From Paragonimus skrjabini miyazakii (lineage: Eukaryota > Platyhelminthes > Trematoda > Plagiorchiida > Troglotrematidae): a stretch of DNA of 64,000 nt. The DNA lies in NCBI GenBank assembly GCA_014338405.1, contig JTDE01000185.1, positions 205,771 through 269,770 of the forward strand, given 5' to 3'. Under the pieces are notes generated by a model. That model ran no database searches and was not told the DNA's origin. It saw only the letters and a list, made by a program, of their open reading frames with translations. Position 1 is the first letter of the stretch; the number at the start of each line of letters is the position of its first letter. The position numbers and the translations under genes are program-made. Of the stretch, positions 10,771 through 22,796 are shown in pieces.

Positions 10771-11462
10771 CAAATGTGATTGATGTTCGATTTGAAACTG
10801 ACCAAATCACTGACTACTCATCAGTAGCAATATTAAGTATCAATATCATCTGGGTAAGTAGAACGCATGAGTATGTGATTGGGATAACCACCGATCGGCT
10901 TGAATTCGGTTGTAGCTCTGTCACAACGACAGTAGTGAAGTAATCAAGTAAACTGAATCAATCGGACACTAGGATCAAATGTGAACGTGGATCCGCAAAC
11001 TGTCGAATGTTGAGGGTAGCAGAATCAAGGCACCCAATTCCACGAACCTCAAAAATCGTCAAAACAACCATAACTGAAAGATATTTGGTAATTTAGAATA
11101 AGGTGACATTGAACAGATCAGCGTGTTAAATATGCCTCCAAGATGCACTGGTTCAGAAGGCCACATCGAAACGAATATCAGGAAAGAACTCTGGTATGGA
11201 TAATGCTAAGGGTAAGTCAATCAAACTGAGAGAAGAGGATGTCACATAGAAATGCAACTTTATAATTAGAAAGCCTAAATTAACGTCAAATGTGTCCAGA
11301 ACCTGAAGTGTCAATGCAGAAAAATTGCAGACAAGCCAGGTAGCAAATCGGTGAACTCACGAATACGTAACACAGACTAAGCATGAAACAAAGACAATGT
11401 CATCTAATGAAACAGAAAGAGGCACACACACAATCTGTATGATAGACAGAACAGTCACTCAC

Positions 11463-11530
11463 CTGTTCCGTTTCAACATAGTTAGCCACCTGTCCTTCGC
11501 CATCAATACCCCGCCGCCTGTAACGAGTAC
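11463..11530 (-). CDS. INPP5F: INPP5F/SAC2-like phosphatase, exon with GTRY...VETEQ motif
   Basis: A 68-nt exon on the minus strand. The acceptor is TTGCTTCCAG before 11530 and the donor is CAG|GTGAGT after 11463. It encodes TRYRRRGIDGEGQVANYVETEQ, the most conserved signature of SAC phosphoinositide phosphatases before the catalytic half. The RRG form fits the INPP5F/SAC2 subfamily better than SAC1. Entry phase is 1 and exit phase 0. Joined to the exon ending at 17503 it restores SRRSRRRA-G-TRYRRRG without a gap. SAC2 removes the 4-phosphate of PI(4)P on endosomes in animals (family knowledge). The CX5R catalytic motif must lie downstream, and I did not find it between 1 and 11460, so it is probably outside the window. 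Confidence 0.9.
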
Positions 11531-13369
11531 CTGGAAGCAATAAAGGCATAGTAACAGCAGTAAAGCGACATGGGGTAAAAACAAATATCTTGGAGATGAT
11601 AGGCGAACAGACAGGAAGGAACAGTACACTAGCTCGTTTGTGAGGATCAATGGAAACAGCTACCTTGGTATTTGTATTATTTACTGTTACCGCGTCTAAG
11701 GAAGGCTCAGAATAGGAACATAGTAAAAGGATAGATCGTATGCATAACAGCCTTTCGTGTGTCAGCATGCCAATATTCAAACCAGTCAACAACAAAAAAA
11801 CATGTGCCTCAGGTTGAGAAAGATGTTCTCCGGACAGGATGTGTAAACAAGAAGAGCAGTGAAAAGAAAAACTGAACTATTTGGAACAATGTCATTTGTG
11901 CACAAAAACACAAGTGATAATAAACAGGACAAGTGAGATTGGTAGGTAAAGTACAAAAACAAATGAGTACAGTTTCTGATGAAACGTAAAAAAAAACAGT
12001 TATGATTAGAATTTTCGTATGAAGGAGACAAGGATGTTGATAAACAGACAAAAGTGGACGATGATAGACTGTGTCTTTCCTGTAAATCTTAGCACAGCTA
12101 AAAGTAGCAACAGAGAAGGAGAAATAGGGAGTAGGAATAAACACGTATTGTAGGGCTTTCCCATCAGAATCGTGTTAGATGAGTGAACATCTGCTCATTT
12201 CATCAATTGTGTACTATAAATGGCGGACAGCTTGAACATGGGCTACTCTGGTCTGAGCACTTTTTTCAGTGAGTTGGTTTGAAGGAACCCAACTCCAGAA
12301 GCCAACCATTTTCAATTTATCAGACAATTAACGAAATTCATCTACGGTCCATAAGTGCCGTCATCAGAAGTTTCTAACATGACAATCACCGAAGGTGATT
12401 GCAGAACAACACACGCTCGTGATCACAAGTTAAACCGGATTACACACACATACAGAGTTCGTTCTATTCATACGTACGTGTGTGTGTGTCATCGAACAGC
12501 ATTAGATAACTGCAACTATGTCGGAAAACGATAATCGTGGATACATGTGATAATCTGGTGTACTCTTAACTATAGTACGAACGAAGTTCGAATGGATGAG
12601 GTTAACCTGGTCATCGATTTGTATCCGAGTGTAACGCCAGCAAGTTGTGACTCCGTTAAGCGAAGCAGTTGTGAATGCATGCCAAGATTTACACCCAAAC
12701 GTCTGACTGAACCGCCGTTGGATTCAACCGGTACCTATTCCTCCAGAAAGAAGAAGCGAAGATCATCAATCCATTAAGATAAACCGAACTTTTCAGAAAA
12801 TTGAAGACCATTTCTGACTACACAAGTTTTAACAGGTTGCTTGCACAAGTGTAAAATACACATTATTGTATATGAGAGAAGAGATTCAAATAGACAGTTA
12901 TTTGTTCAATCATAAGAATCATGAGCCTGGTCCGAAGATGATGTGACTTAAGGTGTTGTTTAATGCAACAGTGACGTAGAATAAGGTCAAATATATCAAA
13001 AAGAACAATGGATCGAACGAAAGTTAAACAGACCAACTAGCGATGCAGGGGGTTGCTAGCACGTTGCACCTCCACCGTCCCAGAATGACCTTTTTGATCG
13101 GCGATATGAGTCCTCTCAAGAACTTCAATCAGACAGGCGATATCTACCCGTTATACTCAACGGAATAGCCTTTGTAATGAGTCAAATGGAAAGTTCAGGA
13201 GAGGTATATTTCAGATCCGGAAGACACGAAGAACAATGATGTCGGAGAAGTTGCCAGTTCCCTGAAGACATTGTGTGATAAGAAGACTAACAAAGTTCAC
13301 TTGTGAATGACTTTCATTCTTTTCACGATCATGCACTGCTCCGGTTTTCACGATCGACCTAAGCCATCG
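11531..13369. other. INPP5F-like intron (right of 11.5 kb exon)
   Basis: Part of the 5.97-kb intron between the two best-supported exons. It holds only short ORFs and CA/GT-rich stretches near 12441-12489. A 76-codon plus frame at 12547-12777 ends in a basic run (SSRKKKRRSS) but has no recognisable domain. Confidence 0.5.
12441..12489. repeat. Short CA and GT microsatellite pair
   Basis: An ACACACACA run near 12442 and a GTGTGTGTGTGT run ending at 12489, about 30 bases apart. They are inverted with respect to each other and could form a weak hairpin. Confidence 0.6.
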
Positions 13370-13735
13370 TGACAACTGTTGCTGTCATCCCGACTACACG
13401 CCTAGACTGTACTGTCTAGAATTTTGTCTGATCTATTCTCTTTGATCTTGCTTGTTGCTAGTCGCAAAGCCTATAAATACGAACGGGTTTGTGACCATGT
13501 TGTCTTCGGGCTGAGCGACATAAAGTTCTGGTTGAAGAGCAGTCTTTTCCACTGCGTTCATGCAGTAGCCCCAGGTGGATGGGTTGGATGGGAATAGACT
13601 ATCTGACAGCGTATAGTCCAAACTCGTTGTTCACTACCGTTATTCGTCGTGCTATAGTCCGCCGTTTCATTGATCGTTATTCCGTTTACGCGCTCGTAGG
13701 CCGTACAACCAGTCACAATAAATGGCTAGATGGAT
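13370..13735 (+). mobile_element. Possible Gypsy-type LTR end
   Basis: It has a TATAAATA box at 13472-13479, a GC-richer transcribed-looking segment, and AATAAA at 13717-13722. The AATAAA runs directly into TGGCTAGATGGATCG, which loosely resembles a Gypsy primer-binding site. No gag or pol follows and the 5' LTR border and target duplication were not found. It could equally be an unrelated promoter-like sequence. Confidence 0.25.
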
Positions 13736-16700
13736 CGCAGTACCTTCAGCAACTAACTAGCCAAAGGCTGTAAGCATTTAAAGGTAACAACAAAAAATTA
13801 CACACAAGAGTTTTTGTAACTATACCACCTCGAAAAATCGGCGGTTTCTTGGCCGCTGTTTAAAGAAACGACTACATCTCTCCTGAACTGAACTATGGTA
13901 AGTTTCAAACCGAAGACAGTTGGTCTTTCAAATTCCAAGTTTTTATCATCCAAAACTCAAGAGTTGAGTGGCTACACAAGTTTTGAGTTGGCACTTACAA
14001 TACATGATATTCGTTGCACAATTGGAATATTCGACAGCTAACAAAATGAGAAAGATAACATTACGGAGGATAGTGATAAAAGCTACAGTTGAAAGCGAAT
14101 CGTCTTGTAGAAGATCTATAGGGTTTATTCGTATTTGTGGACAACATAATGTAGTTCTTCCTCGACTGCACCAATGTAAGGTAGTTTTAACACAAACTAG
14201 TAGGGCTTGGAAGAATAAATTAACTAAACAAGTTAGCAAACACAAATTTTGTTCAAAAATGAATTTCAATTCGAAGTGTTTATGTTTCCCGTTCTTCGTT
14301 TGAGCGGGTAATACCAACTTTTTTTCGAGTTATACAAATCCTTCCCAAAAGGATCTATCTTCCAGTAGTGACCGGTTCGGCTATCCCCTTTGAGTGAACC
14401 TTGTTCGGAGAAACTCTGCACATAGGGACCATGTTTCCATGCACAATCTTCTCATGATAATCACTAATACGCCACTCCCGTTAGGTTCACAACCGTGCAA
14501 CCAGTCCATACAGGTAGTTGTAAAGTTTGCAAAAAACTTGACGGCAGTGATATTAATTCAAGTTATTTTCAGCCACTTGTGAACAAAAAGTGGTAGTTAT
14601 GCTCTGTAATTGTTAGACAATTTAGCACGCTTACCCAGAATTTACAATTAGATCGGTCCAGCACTCGACTTGGTTTGTATCACGCATTAGTGAATAGGCA
14701 ACCCAGAACGACAAGTTGGCACCACCTTAACTCCCTGAATCTGGACGGTGGTATAGTCCAACGTGATTACGAAATGGATATTATGTTCGTCATCGTTCAT
14801 TGGGGATTGTAAATGTACTAATGAAATACGTGTGAATCACGATTGATGGCCAGGTAGAGTCGCCATGGACTACAGCATTCAACATTTGCTTACAATTAGG
14901 TAATTTCACGCCGAAATAGCCAAACATACTCAACAGGGAGCGAGAAAATGAAAGTTGTTTACTTGGATGGAAAGTCAGTGGGGCGTACAGTCAACCGCTT
15001 TAGAACTAACAGAAGGCCTCCAAGCAGAAACTGGGGAAAACAGTTGATGTTGTGGTGATGAAAAGTCTGTTATAGCCAACGCCAGCCGATGCCATTTCGA
15101 GATTGGATCAGCCTCAAAATACAATGGCTCGGCTAAAGTTAGGTGGACTAAATTTGACTTATAATGAATGATCCTCAATTTTCTTTGCTTATTTCTCACC
15201 TTCTTAATATTCGCCCTAGTCCTTCTGTATCGCACAGTCATAGTTTTCATTTTTGAACACTTTACTCACCATACACTCTGGCAATCATGCTATCACAACA
15301 GTCTATCGCGAACCGACCTGAAATGAATACCACTTACATTTTGCCAGCTTTGCATCAGTCGAATACAAACTCAGTTTGATCAGAACGCTTTTTTAACAGA
15401 ATTCACAACATCTGCACATTAGTTGTGACCAGTAGGAAAGAGGTGTACAAGAGAAGACAAACAGGTAGCTGGAGAGATTTACAGACAGCAACAGTAGATA
15501 AAAGACAGACTGGTTATTTGTTTAACAGGACAGTAAAGATTTAGTTTTTATGTCACCTGAATAAGATCACTTGGCTAAGAATACTAGTGAAGATACATTC
15601 AGCAATGAAAAGCACGTAGCCGAGTGCAGAACATAAGCCGACGAAAATCTATCATAAGGATAAACTTTCGTAATCGAATGATCAGTTAAACTGCAGTTGT
15701 GTCGATAAGTAGATAGGCAGAACGGATTAGCATTTATTACAATAAACGATCGAGACCATCCCAAAAATACTGGCTCAGCGGCACAACTCAGAAGTGACAC
15801 CGGTAATGAGGAATCCAAAATTAGCGACCGCTAAACAACTATTAGAAACAGACCATTTGTTTTAATCCGTCAGCTCGTTCAAAGTATTGGTATCTACTGG
15901 GGACCCCAAATCACTGGCACCCAACGAGAGGATGCTCATCAAAACTTACCAGTTGTGTGAAAAAAGTTGTAAACACAACAGATTAACTTGACATGATGCT
16001 GGCTGTGTCGTTTATGAGTTCACTAGGGTCAAACCTGTCCCCCTCTGATAGTTTTATTTCTATACTTGAACCACATATATCTTGAATGTTTTAAGTATGC
16101 GATTGACAGTAGCGAATAAAAAGTATGAGTCCGCATTATTTGCCTTCCATCCATACTGATTGTAAATTTGTTGATCCACGAACTGAGAAAATTCGTCCCC
16201 ATCGTTTGCATTCCCTATTTTTCCCACTAACCTGAGACTTGTTCCCACTACCTCATCCAAACCATTTTGTTTTGCTGAACTAATGTGTCATTAAATGTCC
16301 GTGGCGCGAGTAGCCATTCTCATCCTGGCCTACTGGCGTGACGGCTCACCTTTGACTTTGTGGGTCCTGTTGAGAAACTGTTGATTTTGCTGGACGAGAT
16401 TATCGTCGCGAACGATTGAGGTTTGCTTTTTGTCATTACTGATGCATTTCTTAAACAGTATCGTAGAAATTGTTGGATCCAATCTTGTTTTCATTTTGGG
16501 GATCCGTTTTTGGGCTACACGCAACTCAACGATCAGACCTGAATCGTTACACTGATGAAATGGACCAAACAGATTCAATGTTTCAAGATTCATTATCGAG
16601 TCATTTATAGGTCTAAACTGTTAGGTTGAGGACAAACGGTTTAGAAGTGTGAGAAACATAATACAATTAGTGAGTTTGACATAAGCAAGAACGACAAACA

Positions 16701-17502
16701 CACGTAATCCTAGCTGCGCCCAAAACTGAAAGGAGGCGTGAGAAAAGATTTTCAAAATAGATCTATACATTACGGAGGTGTCAATCTCACTCGTTAACGT
16801 TATGTTTATCAGACGTTTAAATTGTTTTGTCTTGACACTATAAAATCGTATAAAATCTTAAACAGTTGCGTTGTAATTAAACTGCTAATGAAGCACCACA
16901 CAGTAGGAAGTCAACTTTTTCTCGCATCTAGAACAAAATGAAACAAACGAATTTGAAAAACACAACATCGCTACCATCAGCCATAGTTCTTCTCCGTCAT
17001 ACGGGTGTAATATCGCAGTGCTTGTTGTGTCGGTACAAGTCCGATGTGAAGCGATGAACTGTGTTGCAAATGAACTCATAAATAACACTAACCTCTGTCA
17101 CTTAAGATCTCTTCTCTCTTCCAACTACTGGTTCTTACTTTGTAGTTCCTGATGTCACAAGTTCTCAGGTAGTGGTGTTGATAATAACAGTATTCGTGTT
17201 GTTTTCGCAAATAATTATGTAACAAATGAACAGCGTTACACTTAGGAGGATAGCTCCACGAAGGTCGCTTCCATCGTGTGTAAGAATGGTGTTGAACTAT
17301 CAGTAAAATTATTTAAAATGCATGGTGGAAGAATTGGAATAACGGTTCGGACAACATTTGCACATCCGTGCTTCTCTTCCCGAGCTAAAGATTTCGAACA
17401 GAAAAATTCGTTTCCGGAGTCACTAACAAAACCAGTGTTGTTATCGGGAAATAAGGTGAATATCACGTTCTAAGTGTTGGGTAACTGAAATGCAAAACCC
17501 AC
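13736..17502. other. INPP5F-like intron, nothing recognised
   Basis: Remainder of the intron between the exons at 17503-18313 and 11463-11530. Several 60-120-codon frames exist on both strands (for example 13946-14317), but none shows a recognised domain, and overlapping frames on opposite strands are equally open, as expected by chance. Confidence 0.5.
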
Positions 17503-18313
17503 CGGCGCGACGACGACTGCGTCTGGAGAACAGAACCACTGTGAGCGCGTCAGACGACGGTGCGCGCGAAGAAGAATACAACGATGGAGCTGCAGTGGTT
17601 GAAGTTGTGACATCTGTCTGCGACTCCAAAACACCATCACTTGTCAGGTGAGAAGATTGAGGATATTCTGAATGAAGACTATTCTGACTACGAACGGGTG
17701 ATTCAGTAGGCGGATTTTTGTCGCTCTCGGTCAGGCCGTGAATGATCACTGTACCGTGTTCCTCCGCATCCGAATCACTTGTAGTCGAGGCAGCGGTCGA
17801 AAATGAGACGGACATTCCAGTAGAGGAAGACTCGCTCGGTCCGGCACCCGATGTTACTGGCACCTTCAGACGGTGTGGCTCCACATGAGACGCCGGAGAT
17901 GAGATCATTGTCTCGCCCAGCCTTAAAGTCTGAATCTCCACGTAGCCTTGCACAATAGGAGAAAGTAGCCCTTCCATATCAGATACCATCAGTTCAAACT
18001 GTTCCCAATCATCAGATAAGAAAGCCTTCCCATAGTTTGGGAAATTTCGAGCCTCCAGTACCCGATCTGCATCTTTGAGGGCCTCAGACAGAAGATTAGA
18101 GTTCCAAAAGAAGCGATCATCTGCACGTCGCCAAACAGGTTGTCTTGGATGGTGCCTATCATTTAACAGATGCTCTTTTGGTTCTGAGGACAAAGGGCAT
18201 CCAGTCCAATAGGCTTCGGAAAGTTTGCGTTGGGTCCAACTAGTGATATCTCCACCGCCAGGAGAAAAATAGAAAAAGGATTCTTCTTCTAATTGCAATA
18301 ACCGGATTATCTC
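17503..18313 (-). CDS. INPP5F: INPP5F/SAC2-like phosphatase, large SAC-domain exon
   Basis: An 811-nt minus-strand exon (270 codons plus one base). The acceptor is TCTGTTCTAG before 18313 and the donor is GCCG|GTGGGT after 17503. Reading from phase 0: EIIRLLQLEEESFFYFS (residues 1-17), the N-SAC strand GGDITSWTQR (19-29), PVWRRADDRFFWN (59-71), IVQGYVEIQ (120-128), and finally SRRSRRRA at the end. These are the ordered landmarks of the SAC2/INPP5F N-terminal SAC fold. Between residues about 130 and 257 lies a Ser/Thr-rich, low-complexity insertion; vertebrate SAC2 has a much shorter linker there. The open frame continues past the donor, but the exact join to 11530 shows the true exon end. Catalytic residues are not in this exon. 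Confidence 0.9.
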
Positions 18314-21300
18314 CTAGAACAGAGAAAAATGTAACATAATATTAAGCCAAAAGATCAATCAGGTTAGAATTAATTGGTTGAAAAGGACGTTAAATTAAGA
18401 TGGAAAACAAAAACGGATTCAAAAAGTTAATTGCTACACAAATGAAAGTTATTTGATAGTAGGAACAGTGAAAAAGTTTAGTTAATTCAAACTTTTTCTG
18501 AGTGATAAGTCATGAACGAAAAAGTGCTGAATACGGCATGTCGCTTTCCCACCCAACTGTAAATACACCACTATATGAACAAAAAGTGCTGATAACGTGT
18601 AAAATTGACTACAGAAATCGATGCTAAGTCACCTAATCCCAGTAGTAACACACCGCATGAAATTGAAAATGAACAGATAAGTTGTTGAACGCAACATTCC
18701 AACACCTTTGGGTTTGAAAATGACTTCCCTTCAAGGGGAGCCGAAAAGAATTCAAAATCGGTGGCCGCCAAAATCATCATGCAACTACTTTATCGGCAGA
18801 TGAAAACCTCATTCAAGTTTTAGAGGTAGGTACAATACTTGTTCATCCAGTTGTCGAGTATTCAAGCATCGATCAAGCATGGTCATTACGTATCGCTCAT
18901 GTCCAAAATGTCAGACATGTTCACTCGTCTACTACTAATGTGTACATTATTCAGTCAGGCACCGAGTGTCAACTGCCTCTTCCCGGTTTATGCACGATAC
19001 GTGAGCTCGACGGATAGGGGAGAGAACTGCAGAAATCAGAAGCTGAGTAGAAATGGCTCGAGTATGGCACAGGGACTAAATGAGACCGGGTCCGCACATG
19101 GACGACATCACTAGGCCCGGTGAGTCGACGAGCATAAAACAAATGTGGGGACCTCGATGTCAACCAGTGACTGCTTTCGACGGCTATGTGCGAAAAAAAC
19201 GACATCAGAGATTAACGCCATTTTCATCAAGGTCCATAATAAATTTAACTCTGATCCAACCGGCGGGTCATGTAACAATGTTTGGCAGCTATATGAAATT
19301 TTGAAATTGAGAGGTCCGCGTTGTGATCCCGCAGCTTAATAGATACCAATATGTTTGTCTGTCGCGTGTTTGAATTCTGTCAGGATGAAAAATCCTTGAG
19401 AGAAGTCAAGAAGCGGAAAATCGAAATGATTCAACAACGACTTCAACGAACGGTCAACAGATAAACTGTTGACAAAGACTTATCGGTGCACGCGACTCTG
19501 GTTTCGATAAACAAATACCGTTATTCGGTCTTATTCGCGCGTTGTATATACATCACTCACAACAGTCTGTAGTTACAATCTTTTAGGTCACAAGAGTTCG
19601 ATTACAACTTTTATGAGATCAAATGCCAGGTGAGTGAAATCACCTTTACGAGCTACGTAAATGGTGGACCATGTCAGTCGCATTATACTTTTCATTCCAC
19701 AAACTTACACTACACATAGTACTCAAATAAGTTAATCTCGAGTTATCAACCATAGTCAGAATATTTTTTAAAAAAAACACTTTCTCAAGCTTTTCAGTAT
19801 CATTATTGTCGGCGATTTAATCGGACATCTTGTATCAAAGTTGCTGACAACTCTAGGAAAATTTCACATTGCTCGACTTCAACAAATTGTATCGTGCAAA
19901 ATGTGAATGAGATGTAACCCAATCGGTTTGCACAAATATTAACACAAGTTGCAATGAACGGAGATGTGATATGCATTCTGTCAACTTCCTCATACGTCTT
20001 CAGTCCTTCAGATCAGTTACATGGAGTCCATCAAATGATCAGTGTGATCAAAGTAGATAATTCTATCCAATAATCTACCATATTTATCGACTGTAAGCAA
20101 TTAAGTTTAGATGCTTCGTTTATCAAAATTGGGAAAAAAATTCTCGGCAAAACCTAGAGCAAGGTCATTAGGTGATATACTCAGTTTCTTGTTGAAACGT
20201 CCCAGCCGGCCTGACAAAAACTGCAAAATACACAACATGGCGTGATGTCTTTTCCACACAGAAACTCCTCATGCAGGATTACAGCAAAGTTCTCAGTACT
20301 TGTCTGAACGAACTCTATATTGCCCAAAGAGATTGTGCAACAGTTCGTGAAATTTTAATAGTTGACAGTGAACAAAAAAATACCTTAGTGAGTCACTCCT
20401 TTCTACAGCCGTTACTTTACCTTCAATATCAAAATAATTGACACAGATCACTACAGGTATAATAAACAACAACCGTCAAATGTTGATCTCGGAAGATCGC
20501 CCCATATACGGAGGAAACCGATTGCTAAAACTAAAGCGGACAGTCAAATCCCTTCAGATGGAATTTTTTGAACAATACTAACTTCTTATATTATTTGCGC
20601 AATTCATTAAACTATTCCGGAACACCTAGACTTTTTCTAGACAAAAAATGCATTGTTAGAATATAGCAACTTGTAATTTTCCCGGTGTGAAAGGGTTATC
20701 AACATTTCTTCCAAAGATGATGTGATTACATTAACAGCATCTTGTCTCAACGCTCTTTTTAGTCCGCATTAACAATGTTCGCATAAAACGGTTTGCCGAT
20801 GTTTCACTAGAAAAATGGTTGTCATTTTTTTCCGACTAGGAGAACTTGGTAATTTTTCCTCTGGTCCCTCTCTCTTGAGTTTTTTTTTGCCAAAAAGAAT
20901 TTCTAGCCAATTTTTCAGGTCATCGGCATGAGAGCGTGACAACACAACGGTGCTAAATGGTCCCAAGGTCATACAACAAACAAAACTATACCAAAAATAT
21001 GTCAGAGAGAGTAAAAGCGGAGAGTTTTTGCAGTATATTTACTAAAGGTACTGCTCCGTTTTACGAAGGAGATTCATCTACATCAAACGTATCGGTCTGT
21101 ATGTTGAATTATGGCGCAAAAAGCGAAATTAGAGCAATTATTTTATAAAATTAGGTTGAGTATTTTGGCGCAAAATGACTTTAAACAAAATTGCATAATT
21201 TCATCTCTCAATCGACGTTTTGGTTCATTAGATTTGGAAAAGCTGAATACATACCAAAAAAATGGAGAGAAATCAAAGATATGAAAACCATTTGACTTCT

Positions 21301-22361
21301 AAACCTTTCTCTTTAGCATGAATCATTCTTGTTTAAATTCTCTTCCTTTTACAGTTGCACCAATTTTTTAATTTTCAACTTCCTGGACTGTTGACCAGTC
21401 CAATATCAGTCCAAAGCACACAGTACCCACAGGTACATCTCAAGATTGAAATTAATGACTAGTTTGTAGTTGTAAGCTTTCTTCCTCGTAGCACAATTAA
21501 TGCGAAGACGTAAGTCCAAGTCGCGCATAGTTTTTTGATGATTTGGTGTTCTAGAGTAACAAAGCTTCAGCTCAGTATTTGGTACAAGAACTGAAGAAGT
21601 TTCAATAATATTTTATGTTGAAGGTGTATCAGCAGGTAACTGGATTTTAGTTCAATCAAATAGCCATAGGAGCAATTGCGATATTGAGTGAGGAACATAA
21701 ACTGAAAATCTAACCACATTCGTGAGCCTGAGAAATAAACGTCCTCAAAGTCGTAGAGATAGTTGGAACGAGGATAGTCTGCGACAAGGACGTATTAACC
21801 ATTCGCATAGATTGACCCATTCATTACTCAGAAATGAACAGATAGATACAGGCGTTTTATAGCAGTATTTATTAGCCAACAACTTAGTCCAGCGATCGGA
21901 CAAAAGGTAATAGAATGGATGAAACTATCGGATGAGCAGTAAAGAACAAAAAGCAATTGAGACAAATTATGTAAGTATATGTAGAAAGGTGCACATACAA
22001 ATGCAAAAGAAATAGTGGGGAAAACGACAAGTTCACGCTTACCTCATGAATCCGCTTCTCGTACTTTATACGTTGGCGGTGTTGAGACTAGGATACAAAA
22101 GTATGGAGTATATGTAAAAATATTTGATATACATAAGTATACACAAATGATTCTAGAACTATCAAATGGTAAAGAAAAGACGGTGAAGTTGGCCACATTT
22201 TCAGTTTTATTTTCTAATCGCACTACTCGTAATATGTAAGCACATGAAGAATCTAACTCGCAATCTTTGCAACACAGACTGACAGGTTGCTGTATGTGAA
22301 TCCGGAAGGGAGAGTATTGTTGAGCAGTAGAGAGTGTTGGCGTATTAGACTTGAATATCAC
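18314..22361. other. INPP5F-like intron, nothing recognised
   Basis: The left part of a 14.65-kb intron. A 67-codon minus frame at 20769-20972, rich in Lys (GKKKLKREGPEEK), and overlapping plus frames near 18969-19339 have no recognised family. No transposon ends seen. Confidence 0.45.
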
Positions 22362-22590
22362 TCACAAGTGATCGCAGCCGTGGTACTCAAACAGATGGTC
22401 GAGGCGGCATCTTTCGAAAATAAGCAGTAGACTTACGTTTCGTTTTCGTCAGAAGTCGTCAGTGATACAGCGCCTTACCACGGCCAGAAATTGAAATCCC
22501 GACATGCCTTCACGAGGCAACCGTGTTGACCACTGTGCCATTGACCTCGCACTAGGCACAACGGAATAATCATATGCCAACGGTAAGCGA
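22362..22590 (-). mobile_element. SINE-like tRNA-derived repeat with hammerhead, copy 2
   Basis: Minus-strand relative of copy 1, matching through the head (GAGGTCAATGGCACAGTGG), the middle (GGGATTTCAATTTC, B-box region) and the tail (GGCTGCGATCACTTGTGAGTGAT). Upstream of the head (22566-22630) further sequence is shared with 10345-10400, so the unit is longer than the tRNA-like part. Confidence 0.7.
22424..22468 (-). ncRNA. Hammerhead ribozyme in SINE copy 2, partly decayed
   Basis: Minus strand: CTGACGA (22462-22456), GAAA (22441-22438) and the GTC triplet (C17 at 22430) are all intact. Stem III is two pairs closed by a GTAA tetraloop. Stem II is poorly paired and stem I keeps only four of six pairs. 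The core is preserved, but folding would be weak. Confidence 0.65.
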
Positions 22591-22599
22591 TACGCGACT

Positions 22600-22796
22600 G
22601 TGAGTACTGCCCAACGCTCAGAACCTTTGCCTCGTGAAAGCGTGACCGGAGTTCAAATTCTAGCAGTGGTAAATATTTGAACTACTGACAAGTCCTAACA
22701 GCAGTGAAACACCGGCATAGTACTATTTTTCAAACGGAGCTGACGGAAAAATCTACGAAAATGCGATAAACTGCAATCAATTCTGGGCGTTGTTCA
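22600..22796 (+). mobile_element. SINE-like repeat, copy 4, 5' shortened
   Basis: Plus strand, starting in the tRNA-like middle (TTGCCTCGTGAAAGCGTGACC) and then GGAGTTCAAATTC (B-box-like), the hammerhead region and a tail near AAACTGCAATCAATTC. It lies head-to-head with copy 2. Confidence 0.65.
22679..22723 (+). ncRNA. Mutated hammerhead in SINE copy 4
   Basis: CTGACAA (22685-22691) again has A at the invariant G8, as in copy 3. GAAA is at 22706-22709. Stem I GAACTA with TAGTAC keeps five of six pairs. The cleavage triplet reads GCA instead of GTC. Probably inactive. Confidence 0.6.

Noticed and set aside
11400..11795. 131-codon minus ORF taken as a whole gene
   Set aside because: Only 11463-11530 is exon. 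The rest is flanking intron read through; the splice sites and SAC alignment define the 68-nt exon.
12355..12400. Reverse-complement CTGATGA near 12370
   Set aside because: No GAAA or stem II/III follows on that strand.
17276..17473. Plus frame next to the SAC2-like exon, and the minus frame 17242-17466
   Set aside because: Both lie in the intron beyond the GTGGGT donor; the exact join of 17503 to 11530 shows they are not part of the gene.
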